The translations under genes were made by a program, and so were the position numbers. A DNA stretch of 64,000 bases from Candidatus Megaera polyxenophila (GTDB lineage: Bacteria; Pseudomonadota; Alphaproteobacteria; Rickettsiales; Rickettsiaceae), in the NCBI GenBank assembly GCA_037101405.1, contig AP017964.1:992001-1056000 (forward strand). The letters run 5' to 3'. Positions 49,712 to 59,683 of the stretch are shown piece by piece. The notes under the pieces are model-generated. The model was not told the DNA's origin. It searched no databases and saw only the letters and a program-made list of their open reading frames with translations. The number at the start of each line of letters is the position of its first letter. Within the stretch, counting starts at the first letter, position 1.

Positions 49712-50524
49712 ATGAAAAGATTAGCAATAATATTTCTATCAGCAACTTTGCTAAGTTCGCCGGCATTAGCAGAAGACAATAAAGTAATTGCCACTTACAT
49801 CGACGGGGATGTAACAGAAGCTCAGGTAATGCAGCAGTTTAAGCCAGTACTTGAAATGCAACCGGAAAATAAAGGCAAGAGTTTTTCCCAGCTCGATAAA
49901 AATATTCAAGAACTTTTAGTTAAAGGCTATATTAATTCCAAATTACTTGAAAAAGAAGCTGATAAGCTAAAAATCCGTGATTCTCAGGAATTTAAGAATA
50001 AAATTAAAGGAATTGAAACGCAAATGATTCAACAAGAGGTACTAGAACGCTTAATTAAAGACAAAATTACCGATAAAATGGTTGATGACGAATATAAAGC
50101 TTTAGTAGCTAGTCTCAAAGGCCAAGAAGAGGTGAAAACAAGCCATATTTTAGTAGATACTGAGGAACAGGCGAAAGAAATAAAGAAAAAACTTAATAAG
50201 GGATCTAATTTTGCTGATCTAGTAAAAGAATTTTCCAAAGATGAAGGTTCAAAAGCTAATGGCGGGGAAATTGGTTATGTGCTTAAAGGTCAATTAGTAC
50301 CTGAATATGAAGGAAAAGCTTTTACTCTGAAAAAAAATGAAGTTTCTGATCCTGTAAAAACTCAGTTCGGTTGGCATCTTATTAAGATGTTAGACAAAAG
50401 AGCTGTTCAAATACCTACTAAAGAACAGGCAGAACAATCGATTAGGAATAAATTGTCTAAGGAGATCGTTGAAAAATACTTCACTGACCTGGCAGAAAAG
50501 GCAAAAATTGAATTAAAACTCTAA
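49712..50524 (+). CDS. Parvulin-like peptidyl-prolyl isomerase
   Basis: A periplasmic folding factor. The signal peptide MKRLAIIFLSATLLSSPALA is clear. An N-terminal SurA-like helical part (residues 25-125) is followed by a PpiC rotamase domain with VKTSHILVDTEEQAK, GSNFADLVKEFSKD, GGEIGYV and TQFGWHLIKML. A single PpiC domain at 270 aa matches the rickettsial parvulin-like PPIase. It probably assists the outer-membrane proteins encoded nearby (inference). Confidence 0.92.
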   Translation: MKRLAIIFLSATLLSSPALAEDNKVIATYIDGDVTEAQVMQQFKPVLEMQPENKGKSFSQLDKNIQELLVKGYINSKLLEKEADKLKIRDSQEFKNKIKGIETQMIQQEVLERLIKDKITDKMVDDEYKALVASLKGQEEVKTSHILVDTEEQAKEIKKKLNKGSNFADLVKEFSKDEGSKANGGEIGYVLKGQLVPEYEGKAFTLKKNEVSDPVKTQFGWHLIKMLDKRAVQIPTKEQAEQSIRNKLSKEIVEKYFTDLAEKAKIELKL

Positions 50525-50549
50525 TTGTATTAATAAACTTTTGCTAAAA

Positions 50550-50580
50550 TTAAGCCCATGTTTTAGGGCTTAATTTATCT
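50550..50580 (+). terminator. Terminator-like hairpin after the parvulin gene
   Basis: A perfect 8-bp stem (TTAAGCCC with GGGCTTAA), 8-base loop, followed by TTTATCT. The rest of the gap to 50826 shows only a weak -35/-10 pair (TTGATA, 16 bases, TAAACT at 50705-50732). Confidence 0.6.
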
Positions 50581-50826
50581 GAGTCGGGCTTGTTGTTGGC
50601 TAAGAATGCAACTGAATCGGCTCTTTAAGACCAAGACTTTGATGTAATAATGCAACAGTATCTTAACAAGATTCAAAATATCTGTTTATTATTTTTAAAT
50701 ATACTTGATAGGTTTTATAAATTTAGTAAACTGCGAGAGGGAATTTACACTAAAGGTCTTGATAAAGCGTGTTTTTAACCAAGCATTTAGTGTTTTTGAC
50801 AATTTAGTAACTATTAGGAGATTATT

Positions 50827-51420
50827 ATGAAAAAAATTCTTTTAGCAGCAGCTACTGTTGCGACTCTTGCTTCTTCTTGTGCTTACGCAGCAGAAGATAC
50901 ATTCTACGTAAAAGGCCAAGTGGGTTGGGATAAATTAAATAAAGTTAAAGGTCTAAAATCAAAAAACAATGTATTTTTAGGTTTAGGTGTTGGTTATTAC
51001 GTAATGGATAATGTACGTGCTGACCTAACATGGGATCACTACTTTGACCCAAAACATAAAGGTACTATAGACGGAGAGAAAGTAAAGCTTAAGTCAAAAG
51101 CTGATACTCTTATGGTAAATGGTTTTGTAGATTTATTTGATGTAAGCGTAGCCAAAGTATTCGCTGGTGCCGGTGTCGGTATGTCAATGATTAGTGGTAA
51201 GATTAGTGATGAGGATGACTCTTACAAAATAAAAAAGAAAAATAACTTTGCTTACGCTGTGCATTTAGGTGCTGCTACAGAATTTGCACCTGGCGTAAAT
51301 GGCGAATTAACCTATAGCTTCAGAGATATGGGTAAATTCAAGAAAAACAAAGATAGTACCATTTCAGCTTCTTCACTTAAAGGTCACCACGTTGCAGCTG
51401 GTGTAAGATTTGATCTCTAA
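50827..51420 (+). CDS. Outer-membrane beta-barrel protein, Adr-like
   Basis: A signal peptide (MKKILLAAATVATLASSCAYA) precedes an eight-stranded-barrel-type sequence of about 176 residues. Landmarks are FYVKGQVGW, FLGLGVGYYVMDNVRADLTW, VFAGAGVGMS and the C-terminal HHVAAGVRFDL. This layout, especially GIGYYxxxNVRADLT, resembles the adhesins Adr1 and Adr2 of Rickettsia, which bind host vitronectin. Host binding is not shown here. GGAG lies 8 bases before ATG, and a strong terminator follows, so it is probably a well-expressed single gene. Confidence 0.82.
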   Translation: MKKILLAAATVATLASSCAYAAEDTFYVKGQVGWDKLNKVKGLKSKNNVFLGLGVGYYVMDNVRADLTWDHYFDPKHKGTIDGEKVKLKSKADTLMVNGFVDLFDVSVAKVFAGAGVGMSMISGKISDEDDSYKIKKKNNFAYAVHLGAATEFAPGVNGELTYSFRDMGKFKKNKDSTISASSLKGHHVAAGVRFDL

Positions 51421-51462
51421 TACTCTTTTTAGAGAAAAAACTTTATTTCTTATAAAGCTTAA

Positions 51463-51494
51463 GGCCTAGGGTAAAAAGCCCTAGGTCTTTTTTT
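51463..51494 (+). terminator. Rho-independent terminator of the Adr-like gene
   Basis: A 9-bp stem (GGCCTAGGG with CCCTAGGTC, one G-T pair), 7-base loop and seven T. The remaining gap up to 51778 shows no other clear signal. Confidence 0.9.
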
Positions 51495-51778
51495 ATTTGA
51501 AAAAATAGAATTCAGGAAATATTCTTTGTACAAAGATCAACTTAACAATTGGGTTAACTTAATGATAAATTAGTTTTTATTGTTAATAAGTAGTCACTTG
51601 GCGGCTTTTCTTTTCTCTATAGTCCTTTTCTGTTCAGTTGAGTTTATTATAGTGGCTTTAATAATCAGTTTTTTTCCTTTTATTAAAAACTCATTAGGGT
51701 TTTTATAGAGAAATTTACTTCATGTAATTAAAATATCGTATATAGTTTAGCAAAAATTTTACAACAATTTATAAAGCC

Positions 51779-52375
51779 ATGGCGAGTGATAAGCTTTTAA
51801 ATATCCTCTTTTTGTGTATATTGCTAATATATATATGTTATATGTTTTTTACCAGACCACAGGTAGGTTATATAAAAAATATAATATTGTGGCTTGGCAT
51901 TTTCTGTTTATTAATACTGGTTTATGCTTTTAGATTCGAACTTAGTTCAATAAAAGAAAGGGTAATTGCGGTACTCGTACCTTCTTATAGCTGGACAAAT
52001 AATAGCGGTCAATTCGTGATTGCTAGATCAAGTAACGGGCATTTCTATTTAGATGCAGTAGGAAGCAAAAATCAAGTAATTCATTTTTTAGTAGATACCG
52101 GAGCAAGCGACGTAGCACTAACTAGACAAGATGCCATTAAGCTTGGATTCAAACTTGATGCGTTAAATTATACAAGAAAGTATAATACAGCAAATGGCGT
52201 TAGTTATGCTGCACCTGTGGTAATAAAAGAACTTATCATTCATAAAAAAACTTTCTATAACGTTGAAGCCCATGTGGCCTCAGAAGGTCTAGACATCTCA
52301 CTACTTGGTATGTCATTAATTGAAGATTTTGCTAATTTTAAAATTACTAAAGATATGTTAATTTTAGAATATTGA
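51779..52375 (+). CDS. Retropepsin-like membrane aspartic protease (APRc type)
   Basis: Two to three N-terminal transmembrane segments (residues about 7-23, 33-50) precede a soluble domain of about 120 residues. The catalytic motif is HFLVDTGASDVALT, with Asp106-Thr-Gly, and a second family block is LLGMSLIEDF near the end. One Asp per chain means it works as a homodimer. This is the architecture of APRc from Rickettsia conorii, reported to cleave surface autotransporters. Here it follows a surface barrel gene and shares the window with an autotransporter. The length is 198 aa, a little shorter than APRc. Confidence 0.85.
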   Translation: MASDKLLNILFLCILLIYICYMFFTRPQVGYIKNIILWLGIFCLLILVYAFRFELSSIKERVIAVLVPSYSWTNNSGQFVIARSSNGHFYLDAVGSKNQVIHFLVDTGASDVALTRQDAIKLGFKLDALNYTRKYNTANGVSYAAPVVIKELIIHKKTFYNVEAHVASEGLDISLLGMSLIEDFANFKITKDMLILEY

Positions 52376-52741
52376 CCTTTTAAAGTTCTGCTACTTCTGT
52401 CCCAAAATTTCTTATGGAACGAATTACCACCTTATTTTAGGCATAATTATCGTTCTAAATATACAAATTAGCTTACAGGCAGACACCTTCATTCCTTACT
52501 AAGTCCTGCTATATACCTTTCGTAATTTATGGCATGTACTAATTACTTAAAAATGAAGGATGGTGCGCCCTAGTGGACCGTTTTCGACAAATTTATAATT
52601 TTCGTAATTTAATTATTGGACTACAATATAGATGAGTAACGAAAAACAAATGGTTTAGTAACTTCTGGATTAAGAAAGTTAGTGTTGTAAGAATAAATTG
52701 TACAGGAAATAAAATTTGATTTGTATGAACTTAAATTATTA
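52376..52741. other. Gap before the IS1-family element
   Basis: No gene, terminator or RNA gene recognised. The sequence may hold older element debris, but nothing I can name. Confidence 0.4.
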
Positions 52742-52821
52742 GGTAATGCCTCCATTTTGCAGGATTGGTAGAAATATGCTAGAATGCTTAAAGACTAATA
52801 GCAAAAGAGGTTTTAAGTGTT

Positions 52822-53121
52822 ATGGCAAAAATAGATGTTAAGTGCAGATATTGTGACAAAACAGAAGAAGTAGTAAAGGTAGGGTGTTTCATTTCAAAAC
52901 CACAACGATACCAGTGTAATCAATGCAATCGATATTTTCAGCTGGACTATATCAATAATGCATCTAAGCCTGGAGTAAAGGAGCAGATAGTAGAAATGGC
53001 AATTAACGGTTCTGGCGTTAAGGATACAGTCAGAGTATTAAAAGCAGGTATCAATACGGTTATCCGTATTTTAAAAAAGTCTAGTATTAGAAACGGTAAA
53101 TCATTCTATCAACACAACTGA
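52822..53121 (+). CDS. insA: IS1-family InsA
   Basis: DNA-binding and regulatory subunit of the IS1 transposase. The zinc-finger Cys pattern is CRYCDK plus CNQCNRYFQL, followed by the helix-turn-helix KPGVKEQIVEMAINGSGVKDTVRVLKAG (landmarks at residues about 53-80) and NTVIRILKKSS. The natural InsA-InsB fusion needs a frameshift; an A6 run lies at 53073-53078. Here the insB frame is +1 relative to insA, not the -1 of E. coli IS1, so fusion may be blocked. Confidence 0.85.
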   Translation: MAKIDVKCRYCDKTEEVVKVGCFISKPQRYQCNQCNRYFQLDYINNASKPGVKEQIVEMAINGSGVKDTVRVLKAGINTVIRILKKSSIRNGKSFYQHN

Positions 53122-53434
53122 AGTAATTATTGCTCCTGAAATAGATGAACTATGGTCTTATGTACAGAACAAAGCTAAACAAAGGTGGTTTTGGTATGCT
53201 CTGGATAAGATTTCGTTAAAAGTAGTTACTTATACTTTTGGCACAAGGTGTGACAGCACATTAGAATCATTACTTCAGAAACTGGAAAATTCCAAGGTTA
53301 CTTTTTACTTTACTGATGGGTGGGGGAGCTATGCAAGGTTATTAGACTCCAAAAAGTACATTATTAGTAAAAGATATACTCAGCGGATAGAACGGAGCAA
53401 TTTAAACCTTAGGACGAGATGCAAAAGGCTTGCC
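53075..53434 (+). pseudogene. insB: IS1-family InsB, truncated by IS256 insertion
   Basis: The frame from 53075 encodes APEIDELWSYVQNKAKQRW, FYFTDGWGSYARLL and RYTQRIERSNLNLRTRCKRLAGSF, the typical IS1 transposase ending with DDE-type residues. It is cut at LAGSF, within the last 20 or so residues of the family, by the IS256 terminal repeat at 53435. Confidence 0.8.
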
Positions 53435-54664
53435 GGTTCTTTCCAAGTAAGTGTGTAAATTTCTAGGATAGGTTATATTAAGGGTAATATAACTTAATAG
53501 GAATAAAATAAGAGTAAGAGCGATCAAGAAAAAATAAAGCAAGCGGTAGACTTGTTAATAGATAAAGACACAGATTTAACAAGTTTTTTTGCTAAAGACG
53601 GGATGTTAAAAGAGTTGACAAAAAATCTATTTGAAAGGGCTTTAAAGGGAGAAATGGACGAGCATCTTGGCTATAGCAAGGATGGTAGAGGAGAAACTGA
53701 GAACAGCAGAAATGGAGTTGGCAAAAAGAGCATAATTACTGAAGGCGGAGTATTAGACCTAGAAGTACCCCGTGATAGAAATGCTGAATTTTCTCCGCTG
53801 CTAGTACCGAAGCGCCAGACTAGGATCGATGGGTTAGATCAGAAGATATTATCACTGTATGCAAAAGGAATGAGTGTCTCTGACATTAAGCTGCAAATAC
53901 AGGAATTGTATGGAGCTGAAATAAGTGAGAGCTTAATTAGCCGAGTTACGGATAATATAATGGATGAGGTCAGAAGCTGGCAACATAGGCCTTTAGAAGC
54001 GATTTATGCTATTGTATATTTTGACGCCTTAGTAGTTAAAGTAAGACAAGATAAGAGGATTATTAACAAGGCGGTATATGTAGCTTTGGGCATAGATTTA
54101 ACTGGTAGGAAAGATATTTTAGGGTTATGGATCAGTGAGAACGAAGGAGCTAAATTTTGGCTAAATAATTTTACTGAAATGAAAAACAGAGGATTGAAAG
54201 ATATTCTGATAGCCTGTAGTGATAATTTGACCGGTATGAGCGAAGCTATAGCTGCCGTATATCCGGAAACTGAACATCAGTTGTGTATCGTCCATCAAAT
54301 TAGGAGCAGCTTAGCATACGTAAGCTACAAAGATAGGAAGAAAGTTGATGCTGATTTAAAGTTAGTATATGGCTCGGTTACTGAAGATGAAGCCCTGGGC
54401 GCCTTATCTGATTTTGATCTGAAATGGGGAAAACAGTATCCCCACATAGCAAAATCCTGGGAAAATAATTGGGGAAATCTGGTAGTTTTTTTACAATATC
54501 CGGAGGTTATTAGAAGGATAATTTATACAACCAATGCGATAGAGGGTCTAAATAGCCAATTACGCAAAGTAACAAATAATAAGCGGGTTTTTCCTAGCGA
54601 TGATTCTGTTTTTAAGACTTTATACTTGACAATAGATTACATTACGCGAGCATCCGTAATAGGA
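53435..54664 (+). mobile_element. IS256-family insertion sequence, 3-prime end missing
   Basis: The left repeat (GGTTCTTTCC, then AAGTGTGTAAATTTCTAG) is a slightly degenerate form of the 44012 end and lies within insB. The right repeat and the last 20 or so transposase codons are absent; homology stops near 54664, about 56 bases before the nuoF stop codon. Confidence 0.8.
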
Positions 54665-54736
54665 ATCAATAAAAAAATTAGGTATCAGTATAAAGTACAA
54701 TTTTGGTCGCTTAATCTATTTAAGCAAGTTTCTTAA
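53552..54736 (+). CDS. IS256-family transposase with replaced C-terminus
   Basis: Mutator-type transposase. The DDE triad is visible: Asp in [14 protein letters not shown], Asp in [13 protein letters not shown] and Glu in [13 protein letters not shown]. The N-terminal region carries [16 protein letters not shown] and the [20 protein letters not shown] strand. No ATG starts the frame; TTG 53552 is the first usual start, and homologous residues (DQEKIKQAVD) extend upstream to about 53507. After YITRA the sequence turns into unrelated codons (SVIGINKK to FKQVS) up to a stop inside the nuoF stop region, so the normal end is lost. Activity is doubtful. Confidence 0.8.
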   Translation: MLIDKDTDLTSFFAKDGMLKELTKNLFERALKGEMDEHLGYSKDGRGETENSRNGVGKKSIITEGGVLDLEVPRDRNAEFSPLLVPKRQTRIDGLDQKILSLYAKGMSVSDIKLQIQELYGAEISESLISRVTDNIMDEVRSWQHRPLEAIYAIVYFDALVVKVRQDKRIINKAVYVALGIDLTGRKDILGLWISENEGAKFWLNNFTEMKNRGLKDILIACSDNLTGMSEAIAAVYPETEHQLCIVHQIRSSLAYVSYKDRKKVDADLKLVYGSVTEDEALGALSDFDLKWGKQYPHIAKSWENNWGNLVVFLQYPEVIRRIIYTTNAIEGLNSQLRKVTNNKRVFPSDDSVFKTLYLTIDYITRASVIGINKKIRYQYKVQFWSLNLFKQVS

Positions 54737-55997
54737 AATTTTTGATTCTATCTTCAATCTCATGGCGAAAATGCCTAACTAATCCTTGGATAGGCCACGC
54801 AGCTGCATCGCCGAGAGCGCAAATTGTATGTCCCTCAATTTGTTTGCTTATATCCAGCAATTCATCAATTTCTTCAATTTTAGCTTCCCCTCTACAAAGG
54901 CGCATCATCATTCGCCACATCCAACCAGTACCCTCTCGGCACGGTGTGCATTGACCACATGATTCATGCATATAAAATTTACTTAAACGGGCAATAGCAT
55001 AAATTATGTCAGTTGATTTATCCATTACTATAACTCCGCCTGTACCAAGTCCTGAACCAGCAGCACGAAGAGCATCAAAATCCATAGTAACAGTTTCACA
55101 CATTTCTTTTGTAATCATCGGTACGGATGACCCACCAGGAATTACAGCTTTTAAATTATCCCAGCCGCCACGAATACCTCCAGCATGTTTTTCAATTAAT
55201 TCTTTTAAAGGAATCCCCATAGCTTCTTCTATATTCTTAGGCGCATTAACATGTCCCGAGATGCAAAATAATTTTGTTCCGGTATTATTTGGCTTACCGA
55301 TAGCAGCAAACCATGATGCCCCACGCCTTAAAATCGTTGGTACTACAGCAATGGATTCCACATTATTAATTGTAGTAGGACATCCATATAAGCCAGCACC
55401 TGCAGGAAAAGGAGGCTTAAGCCTAGGCTGTCCCTTTTTTCCCTCTAGGCTTTCAAGCAGAGCTGTTTCTTCTCCGCAAATATAAGCTCCCGCCCCTCTA
55501 TGAAGATAGATATCTAGGTCATAACCAGAACCACAAGCATTTTTACCAATTAATTTTTCTTGGTAAGCTTCATCGATTGCTCGTTGGACCGCCAATGCTT
55601 CATTATAAAACTCACCTCTTATATATATATAACAACTATGAGCACCTATTGCGACAGAAGCAAGCAAGCACCCTTCTATAAGTTTATGCGGTTCATATCT
55701 AAGGATGTCCCGATCTTTGCAAGTTCCCGGCTCAGATTCATCAGCATTAACTACTAGGTAAGAGGGGTTGAGATGATTCTTTGGCATAAATGACCATTTC
55801 ATGCCGGTAGAAAATCCTGCTCCTCCTCTCCCCCGTAAACCGGAAGATTTAATTTCCTCAATGATCCAATCACGTCCCTTAGCAATTAATGACTTTGTAT
55901 TATCCCAATCACCGTGCATTTTTGCTGATGCCAGTTCAGGAGAATATTGCCCGTATAGGTTAGTAAAGATTTTATCTTGCTGTTGTAACATCATCAC
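54720..55997 (-). CDS. nuoF: NADH-quinone oxidoreductase subunit F
   Basis: Complex I subunit that binds NADH and FMN and carries 4Fe-4S cluster N3. FMN/NADH loops: [16 protein letters not shown] and [28 protein letters not shown]. The cluster motif is [14 protein letters not shown] with a later Cys in [12 protein letters not shown]. The length of 425 aa is normal. An IS256 remnant lies directly against its 3-prime end but leaves the ORF intact. Confidence 0.96.
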   Translation of the reverse strand: MMMLQQQDKIFTNLYGQYSPELASAKMHGDWDNTKSLIAKGRDWIIEEIKSSGLRGRGGAGFSTGMKWSFMPKNHLNPSYLVVNADESEPGTCKDRDILRYEPHKLIEGCLLASVAIGAHSCYIYIRGEFYNEALAVQRAIDEAYQEKLIGKNACGSGYDLDIYLHRGAGAYICGEETALLESLEGKKGQPRLKPPFPAGAGLYGCPTTINNVESIAVVPTILRRGASWFAAIGKPNNTGTKLFCISGHVNAPKNIEEAMGIPLKELIEKHAGGIRGGWDNLKAVIPGGSSVPMITKEMCETVTMDFDALRAAGSGLGTGGVIVMDKSTDIIYAIARLSKFYMHESCGQCTPCREGTGWMWRMMMRLCRGEAKIEEIDELLDISKQIEGHTICALGDAAAWPIQGLVRHFRHEIEDRIKNFKKLA

Positions 55998-56616
55998 CTT
56001 CTAAAAAATATTGTGGAATCTTAACCTCAACAATTTTCTCTAAAGATGGAGAGCTGTTAAAAATTAAATACCATTCTCCATTTTTGATATAATACTGTAT
56101 ATCTCTTTTACCAATTTTATCCAGAAAAATTTCCCAATTATCATCAGATTTTAAGTGACCATCAGAAAGTTTTATTATTTCCTTGAAAACACCACTACTC
56201 ATTGAATTGAAAATGTCATCAATTTGTATTAGGTCAGAGTTGTTTATATCAAAGTTTAAGCTATCTATACGATAGATTTTTCCATCTTTTTGTGTAACCC
56301 ATCTAACGCTAAAGTAGTCTTCTGACCCAGATGGTGGTAAATCAAGACTTACAGAAAAATTGCTTCTCTCGCCTTGATTACAGATTGCATATGAATGGAC
56401 AAAATCGGTTATTTCATGATTGATTTCATCTATTATTTCCTGATTTTCATTATAAAGTACAGGATAAGTTATTTTTCCGCTACATTTTCCAGATCCGACA
56501 GATTTAGTAAATTCCTGAGTTTTTTCACTAACAGAAAATGAACCGGCTATGTAATCAGAGTAAGCTGAAGAAGAAATTAAAATTAGCATGGTTATAGCAA
56601 GTACGCCTCTTTGCAT
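55972..56616 (-). CDS. Exported protein between nuoE and nuoF (DUF3298-like)
   Basis: ATG 56616 starts a clear signal peptide ([20 protein letters not shown]); the frame is open to 56745, which would add 43 residues. The mature part has [19 protein letters not shown] and later [14 protein letters not shown] and YFLEG strands, resembling DUF4163/DUF3298 (RsiV/PdaC-like) proteins; the match is by pattern only. It overlaps the nuoF start by 26 bases, so it is translated from the nuo transcript. A protein here is unusual outside Rickettsiaceae, since complex I operons do not normally carry an exported protein. Confidence 0.6.
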   Translation of the reverse strand: MQRGVLAITMLILISSSAYSDYIAGSFSVSEKTQEFTKSVGSGKCSGKITYPVLYNENQEIIDEINHEITDFVHSYAICNQGERSNFSVSLDLPPSGSEDYFSVRWVTQKDGKIYRIDSLNFDINNSDLIQIDDIFNSMSSGVFKEIIKLSDGHLKSDDNWEIFLDKIGKRDIQYYIKNGEWYLIFNSSPSLEKIVEVKIPQYFLEGDDVTTAR

Positions 56617-56769
56617 GGAGGAAAGATCTAAAAAAACATAGCTCTTTACCAAACTCCTAGACATGATATGACTTTTTCTGGATAACAAGACTTTGCCTGA
56701 CATATCAGATAAAATGGATAATAGTAGGCCAAATATTTTAACCATAATATCTTACTTTTTTTCCATTAC

Positions 56770-57273
56770 TCAGCTTTTTTGCCCATTTTGACGAGCAGAT
56801 AATTTGTCAATAATATCGTTCATTTTATCAGGGGTTAAATCTTCATAGTAATCATCATTTATTTGGACTAAAGGGGCATTTACACACGCTCCAAGACATT
56901 CAACCTCGGAGATAGTAAATTGACCATCTACCGAAGTATTACCACATTTAATTCCTATACGCTCCTCACAGGTTTTTAGGATATCGTTAGCTCCTTTAAG
57001 CCAGCAAGGAGTAGTGCCACATACTTGAATATGATATTTACCAATCGGTTTTAAATAAAACATGCTATAAAACGAAGCAACTTCGTAGACCCTCATATAT
57101 GGTTCTGCAATATAATCCGCTACATATTCAATGGTTTCTACCGATAACCACCCCCCATTTTGTCTTTGAGCTAAATCCAGAAGAGGAAGAACAGCACTTT
57201 TTTGCCTACCCACCGGATACTTCGCTAATATTTCCTTGGCCTTCTTAATATTTTCCTTGTTAAAACTAAACAT
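56770..57273 (-). CDS. nuoE: NADH-quinone oxidoreductase subunit E
   Basis: Thioredoxin-fold subunit with 2Fe-2S cluster N1a. Ligand Cys lie in CGTTPCWLKG and VECLGACVNAP. The YPVGRQKSAVLPLLDLAQ N-terminal segment is standard. The length of 167 aa fits. It follows nuoD after 53 bases. Confidence 0.95.
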   Translation of the reverse strand: MFSFNKENIKKAKEILAKYPVGRQKSAVLPLLDLAQRQNGGWLSVETIEYVADYIAEPYMRVYEVASFYSMFYLKPIGKYHIQVCGTTPCWLKGANDILKTCEERIGIKCGNTSVDGQFTISEVECLGACVNAPLVQINDDYYEDLTPDKMNDIIDKLSARQNGQKS

Positions 57274-57326
57274 GTTTATTTACACATCATTATATCATTT
57301 TATAGGTATTTAAGTTTTAGCTTCTG

Positions 57327-58529
57327 TTATCTATCAATTTCTCCAAAAACTATATCAAGGCTCGAAATGATAGTTACCACGTCAGCCATTAAATGGCCGC
57401 GTGCCATAAAATCAAGCCCTTGTAAGTGAGCAAATCCTGGAGCTTTGATACGGCATCTATAAGGCTTATTAGTTCCATCTGCGTATAAATAAACACCAAA
57501 CTCTCCTTTTGGAGCTTCGACAAAACCATAAGCTTCTCCTGCGGGGACATTATATCCTTCGGTATATAACTTGAAATGGTGAATCATAGCTTCCATGGAT
57601 TCCTTCATCTGCGTTCGTGATGGCGGAGTTATTTTAGCATCTAATGATTTAACAGGTCCTGTCGGGATTTTTTCTATACATTGTTTGATAATTTTAAGCG
57701 ACTGGTACATTTCTTCTATTCTAATTAGATACCTATCGTAACAGTCGCCGGAAACTCCTATAGGAATATCAAATTCCATTTCATCATATACTTCATAAGG
57801 ATTAGACTTGCGAAGATCCCATTCAATTCCAGACCCCCTTAACATCGGACCTGAAAAACCCCAGTCCATAGCCTGTTTCTGGCTAACAACTCCGATCTCC
57901 ACAAGTCTTTGTTTCCATATCCTGTTGTTAGTTAACAATGTTTCAACATCAGCTAAACATTGTGGAAACTTTTGAACAAAAACTCCTATGTCATCAAGCA
58001 ATCCATCAGGAAGGTCAGATGCCACTCCCCCTGGCCTAAAATAATTAGAGTGCATGCGAGAACCAGAAACCCTTTCATAAAACTCCATAATTTTTTCACG
58101 TTCTTCAAATAACCAGAGAAGAGGTGTAGTAGCTCCTAGATCTACGGCTTGAGTACCTATGTTTAGGGTATGGTTTAAAATTCTTGTAAGTTCAGAAAAA
58201 AGAACCCTTATGAATTTAGCACGCCTTGGTACTTCTATCTTTAAGAGTTTTTCCACGGCGAGTGCATAGGCATGTTCCTGGCACATAGGAGAGACATAAT
58301 CAAGGCGATCAAAATAAGGAACTGCTTGCGCATATGTTTTATGTTCAATTAATTTTTCTGTTCCTCTGTGGAGAAGCCCTATATGAGGGTCAGCTTTATT
58401 TATAACCTCCCCATCCATTTGCAAGATAAGACGCAAAACTCCGTGTGCAGCGGGGTGCTGAGGGCCAAAATTAATGGTAGTCAGCTCATTATCATCTTTA
58501 TGTAAATATTCTTCTTCGCTTATTGCCAT
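57327..58529 (-). CDS. nuoD: NADH-quinone oxidoreductase subunit D
   Basis: 49-kDa-type quinone-site subunit of complex I. Landmarks: [14 protein letters not shown] near the start with the quinone-pocket His, [18 protein letters not shown], and the C-terminal IVFGEIDR. The length of 400 aa is normal. The gap to nuoC is 12 bases. Confidence 0.97.
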   Translation of the reverse strand: MAISEEEYLHKDDNELTTINFGPQHPAAHGVLRLILQMDGEVINKADPHIGLLHRGTEKLIEHKTYAQAVPYFDRLDYVSPMCQEHAYALAVEKLLKIEVPRRAKFIRVLFSELTRILNHTLNIGTQAVDLGATTPLLWLFEEREKIMEFYERVSGSRMHSNYFRPGGVASDLPDGLLDDIGVFVQKFPQCLADVETLLTNNRIWKQRLVEIGVVSQKQAMDWGFSGPMLRGSGIEWDLRKSNPYEVYDEMEFDIPIGVSGDCYDRYLIRIEEMYQSLKIIKQCIEKIPTGPVKSLDAKITPPSRTQMKESMEAMIHHFKLYTEGYNVPAGEAYGFVEAPKGEFGVYLYADGTNKPYRCRIKAPGFAHLQGLDFMARGHLMADVVTIISSLDIVFGEIDR

Positions 58530-58541
58530 ATAGTTATATAT

Positions 58542-59144
58542 TTATTCCTGTTTTGTTGCCTTTTCGTCACCAGGCAAAATATTTTCCCTAGATCCATGCC
58601 AAGGCGAGGTAAAATCAAAATTCCGAAATTCTTGCTCCAGTAACACCGGCTCATATATAACTTTTTCTAGTGTTTCATCATACCTAACTTGCACATGACC
58701 GGTAAGAGGAAAATCTTTACGTAGAGGATGTCCCTTGAACCCATAATCAGTTAGAATACGCCTTAAATCCGGAGCATCTTTAAATTCGATTCCAAACATG
58801 TCAAATATTTCTCGTTCATACCAACAGGCGGCACTATAAATTGAGGTTATTGAGTGTACAGGATCATCTTCTGCTACGTCAATTTTTAACAGGACTCTTT
58901 TATTGAGTTTTAAGCTTAATAAGCTATATACAACTTCAAAACGCTTATCACGTTCAGGAAAATCAGCCGCAAAAAGATCAGTTAGAACTGTAAACCTTAG
59001 TTCTTTATGGTGTTTCAAGAACTCAAGCACATTGATGAGGTTTTCTGGTAATATTTTATAACCAATAAAATTACCTATTGAAAGCTTGGAAAATTCTAAT
59101 TTTTCTGTTTTTAAAAAATTATCAATAATCTCTATAGGCTGCAT
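58542..59144 (-). CDS. nuoC: NADH-quinone oxidoreductase subunit C
   Basis: 30-kDa-type hydrophilic subunit. The signature YEREIFDMFGIEF and ILTDYGFKGHPLRKDFPLTGHVQ are clear. The length of 200 aa is normal for alphaproteobacteria (not fused to NuoD). It starts 2 bases after nuoB ends. Confidence 0.96.
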   Translation of the reverse strand: MQPIEIIDNFLKTEKLEFSKLSIGNFIGYKILPENLINVLEFLKHHKELRFTVLTDLFAADFPERDKRFEVVYSLLSLKLNKRVLLKIDVAEDDPVHSITSIYSAACWYEREIFDMFGIEFKDAPDLRRILTDYGFKGHPLRKDFPLTGHVQVRYDETLEKVIYEPVLLEQEFRNFDFTSPWHGSRENILPGDEKATKQE

Positions 59145-59146
59145 TA

Positions 59147-59668
59147 TTAACCTTTAAATCTACTGGTTCTTTTAATTTTCCTCTGCAATTGCATTAATCC
59201 GTAAATTAACGCTTCAGCAGTGGGAGGACAACCCGGGACGTAAACGTCAACTGGCACAATCCGATCACAACCTCTTACTACTGAATAAGAATAATGATAA
59301 TAACCACCGCCATTGGCACAACTTCCCATAGATATAACATATTTAGGATCAGCCATCTGATCATAGACTCGGCGCATTGGAGCAGCCATTTTATTAGTAA
59401 GTGTGCCTGCAACTATCATAAGATCAGCCTGCCTTGGACTAGGACGAAACAGAAAACCGAATCTGTCCATGTCATAGCGGGAAGCTGCTGCCTGCATCAT
59501 TTCAACAGCACAGCACGCTAAGCCAAAAGTCATAGGCCACAACGAATTTGCTCTAGCCCAGCTAACTAGATCATCGACCTTAGCTAGAACGAAACCACGG
59601 TCTGATAGTTCTTCTTTAAAAAAATGATCCTGGGAGGGCATCATATTTTCCATCGCTATATCCCTCAA
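59147..59668 (-). CDS. nuoB: NADH-quinone oxidoreductase subunit B
   Basis: Carries cluster N2, the last Fe-S cluster before quinone. Ligand Cys are in [20 protein letters not shown] and [10 protein letters not shown]. The [16 protein letters not shown] segment is diagnostic. First ATG gives 173 aa; ATG 59653 is also possible. Confidence 0.96.
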   Translation of the reverse strand: MRDIAMENMMPSQDHFFKEELSDRGFVLAKVDDLVSWARANSLWPMTFGLACCAVEMMQAAASRYDMDRFGFLFRPSPRQADLMIVAGTLTNKMAAPMRRVYDQMADPKYVISMGSCANGGGYYHYSYSVVRGCDRIVPVDVYVPGCPPTAEALIYGLMQLQRKIKRTSRFKG

Positions 59669-59683
59669 ATTATGCTCTGCTAA

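Larger units (their letters stand above)
52742..53434 (+). mobile_element. IS1-family insertion sequence, right end missing
   Basis: The left end GGTAATGCCTCCATTTTGCA resembles IS1 ends, and insA/insB-type frames follow. It stops inside insB at 53434, where an IS256 terminal repeat starts. The IS1 right end is not seen beyond the IS256 copy, so it has been lost. Confidence 0.8.

Noticed and set aside
54650-54736. Natural C-terminus of the 53 kb transposase
   Set aside because: The 44 kb copy shows a different, family-like ending (WTMPIQNWEEAM); the residues here are read-through of flanking DNA.
55006-55485. 159-residue plus-strand ORF inside nuoF
   Set aside because: Antisense shadow of nuoF, low-complexity Ser/Pro/Ile content.
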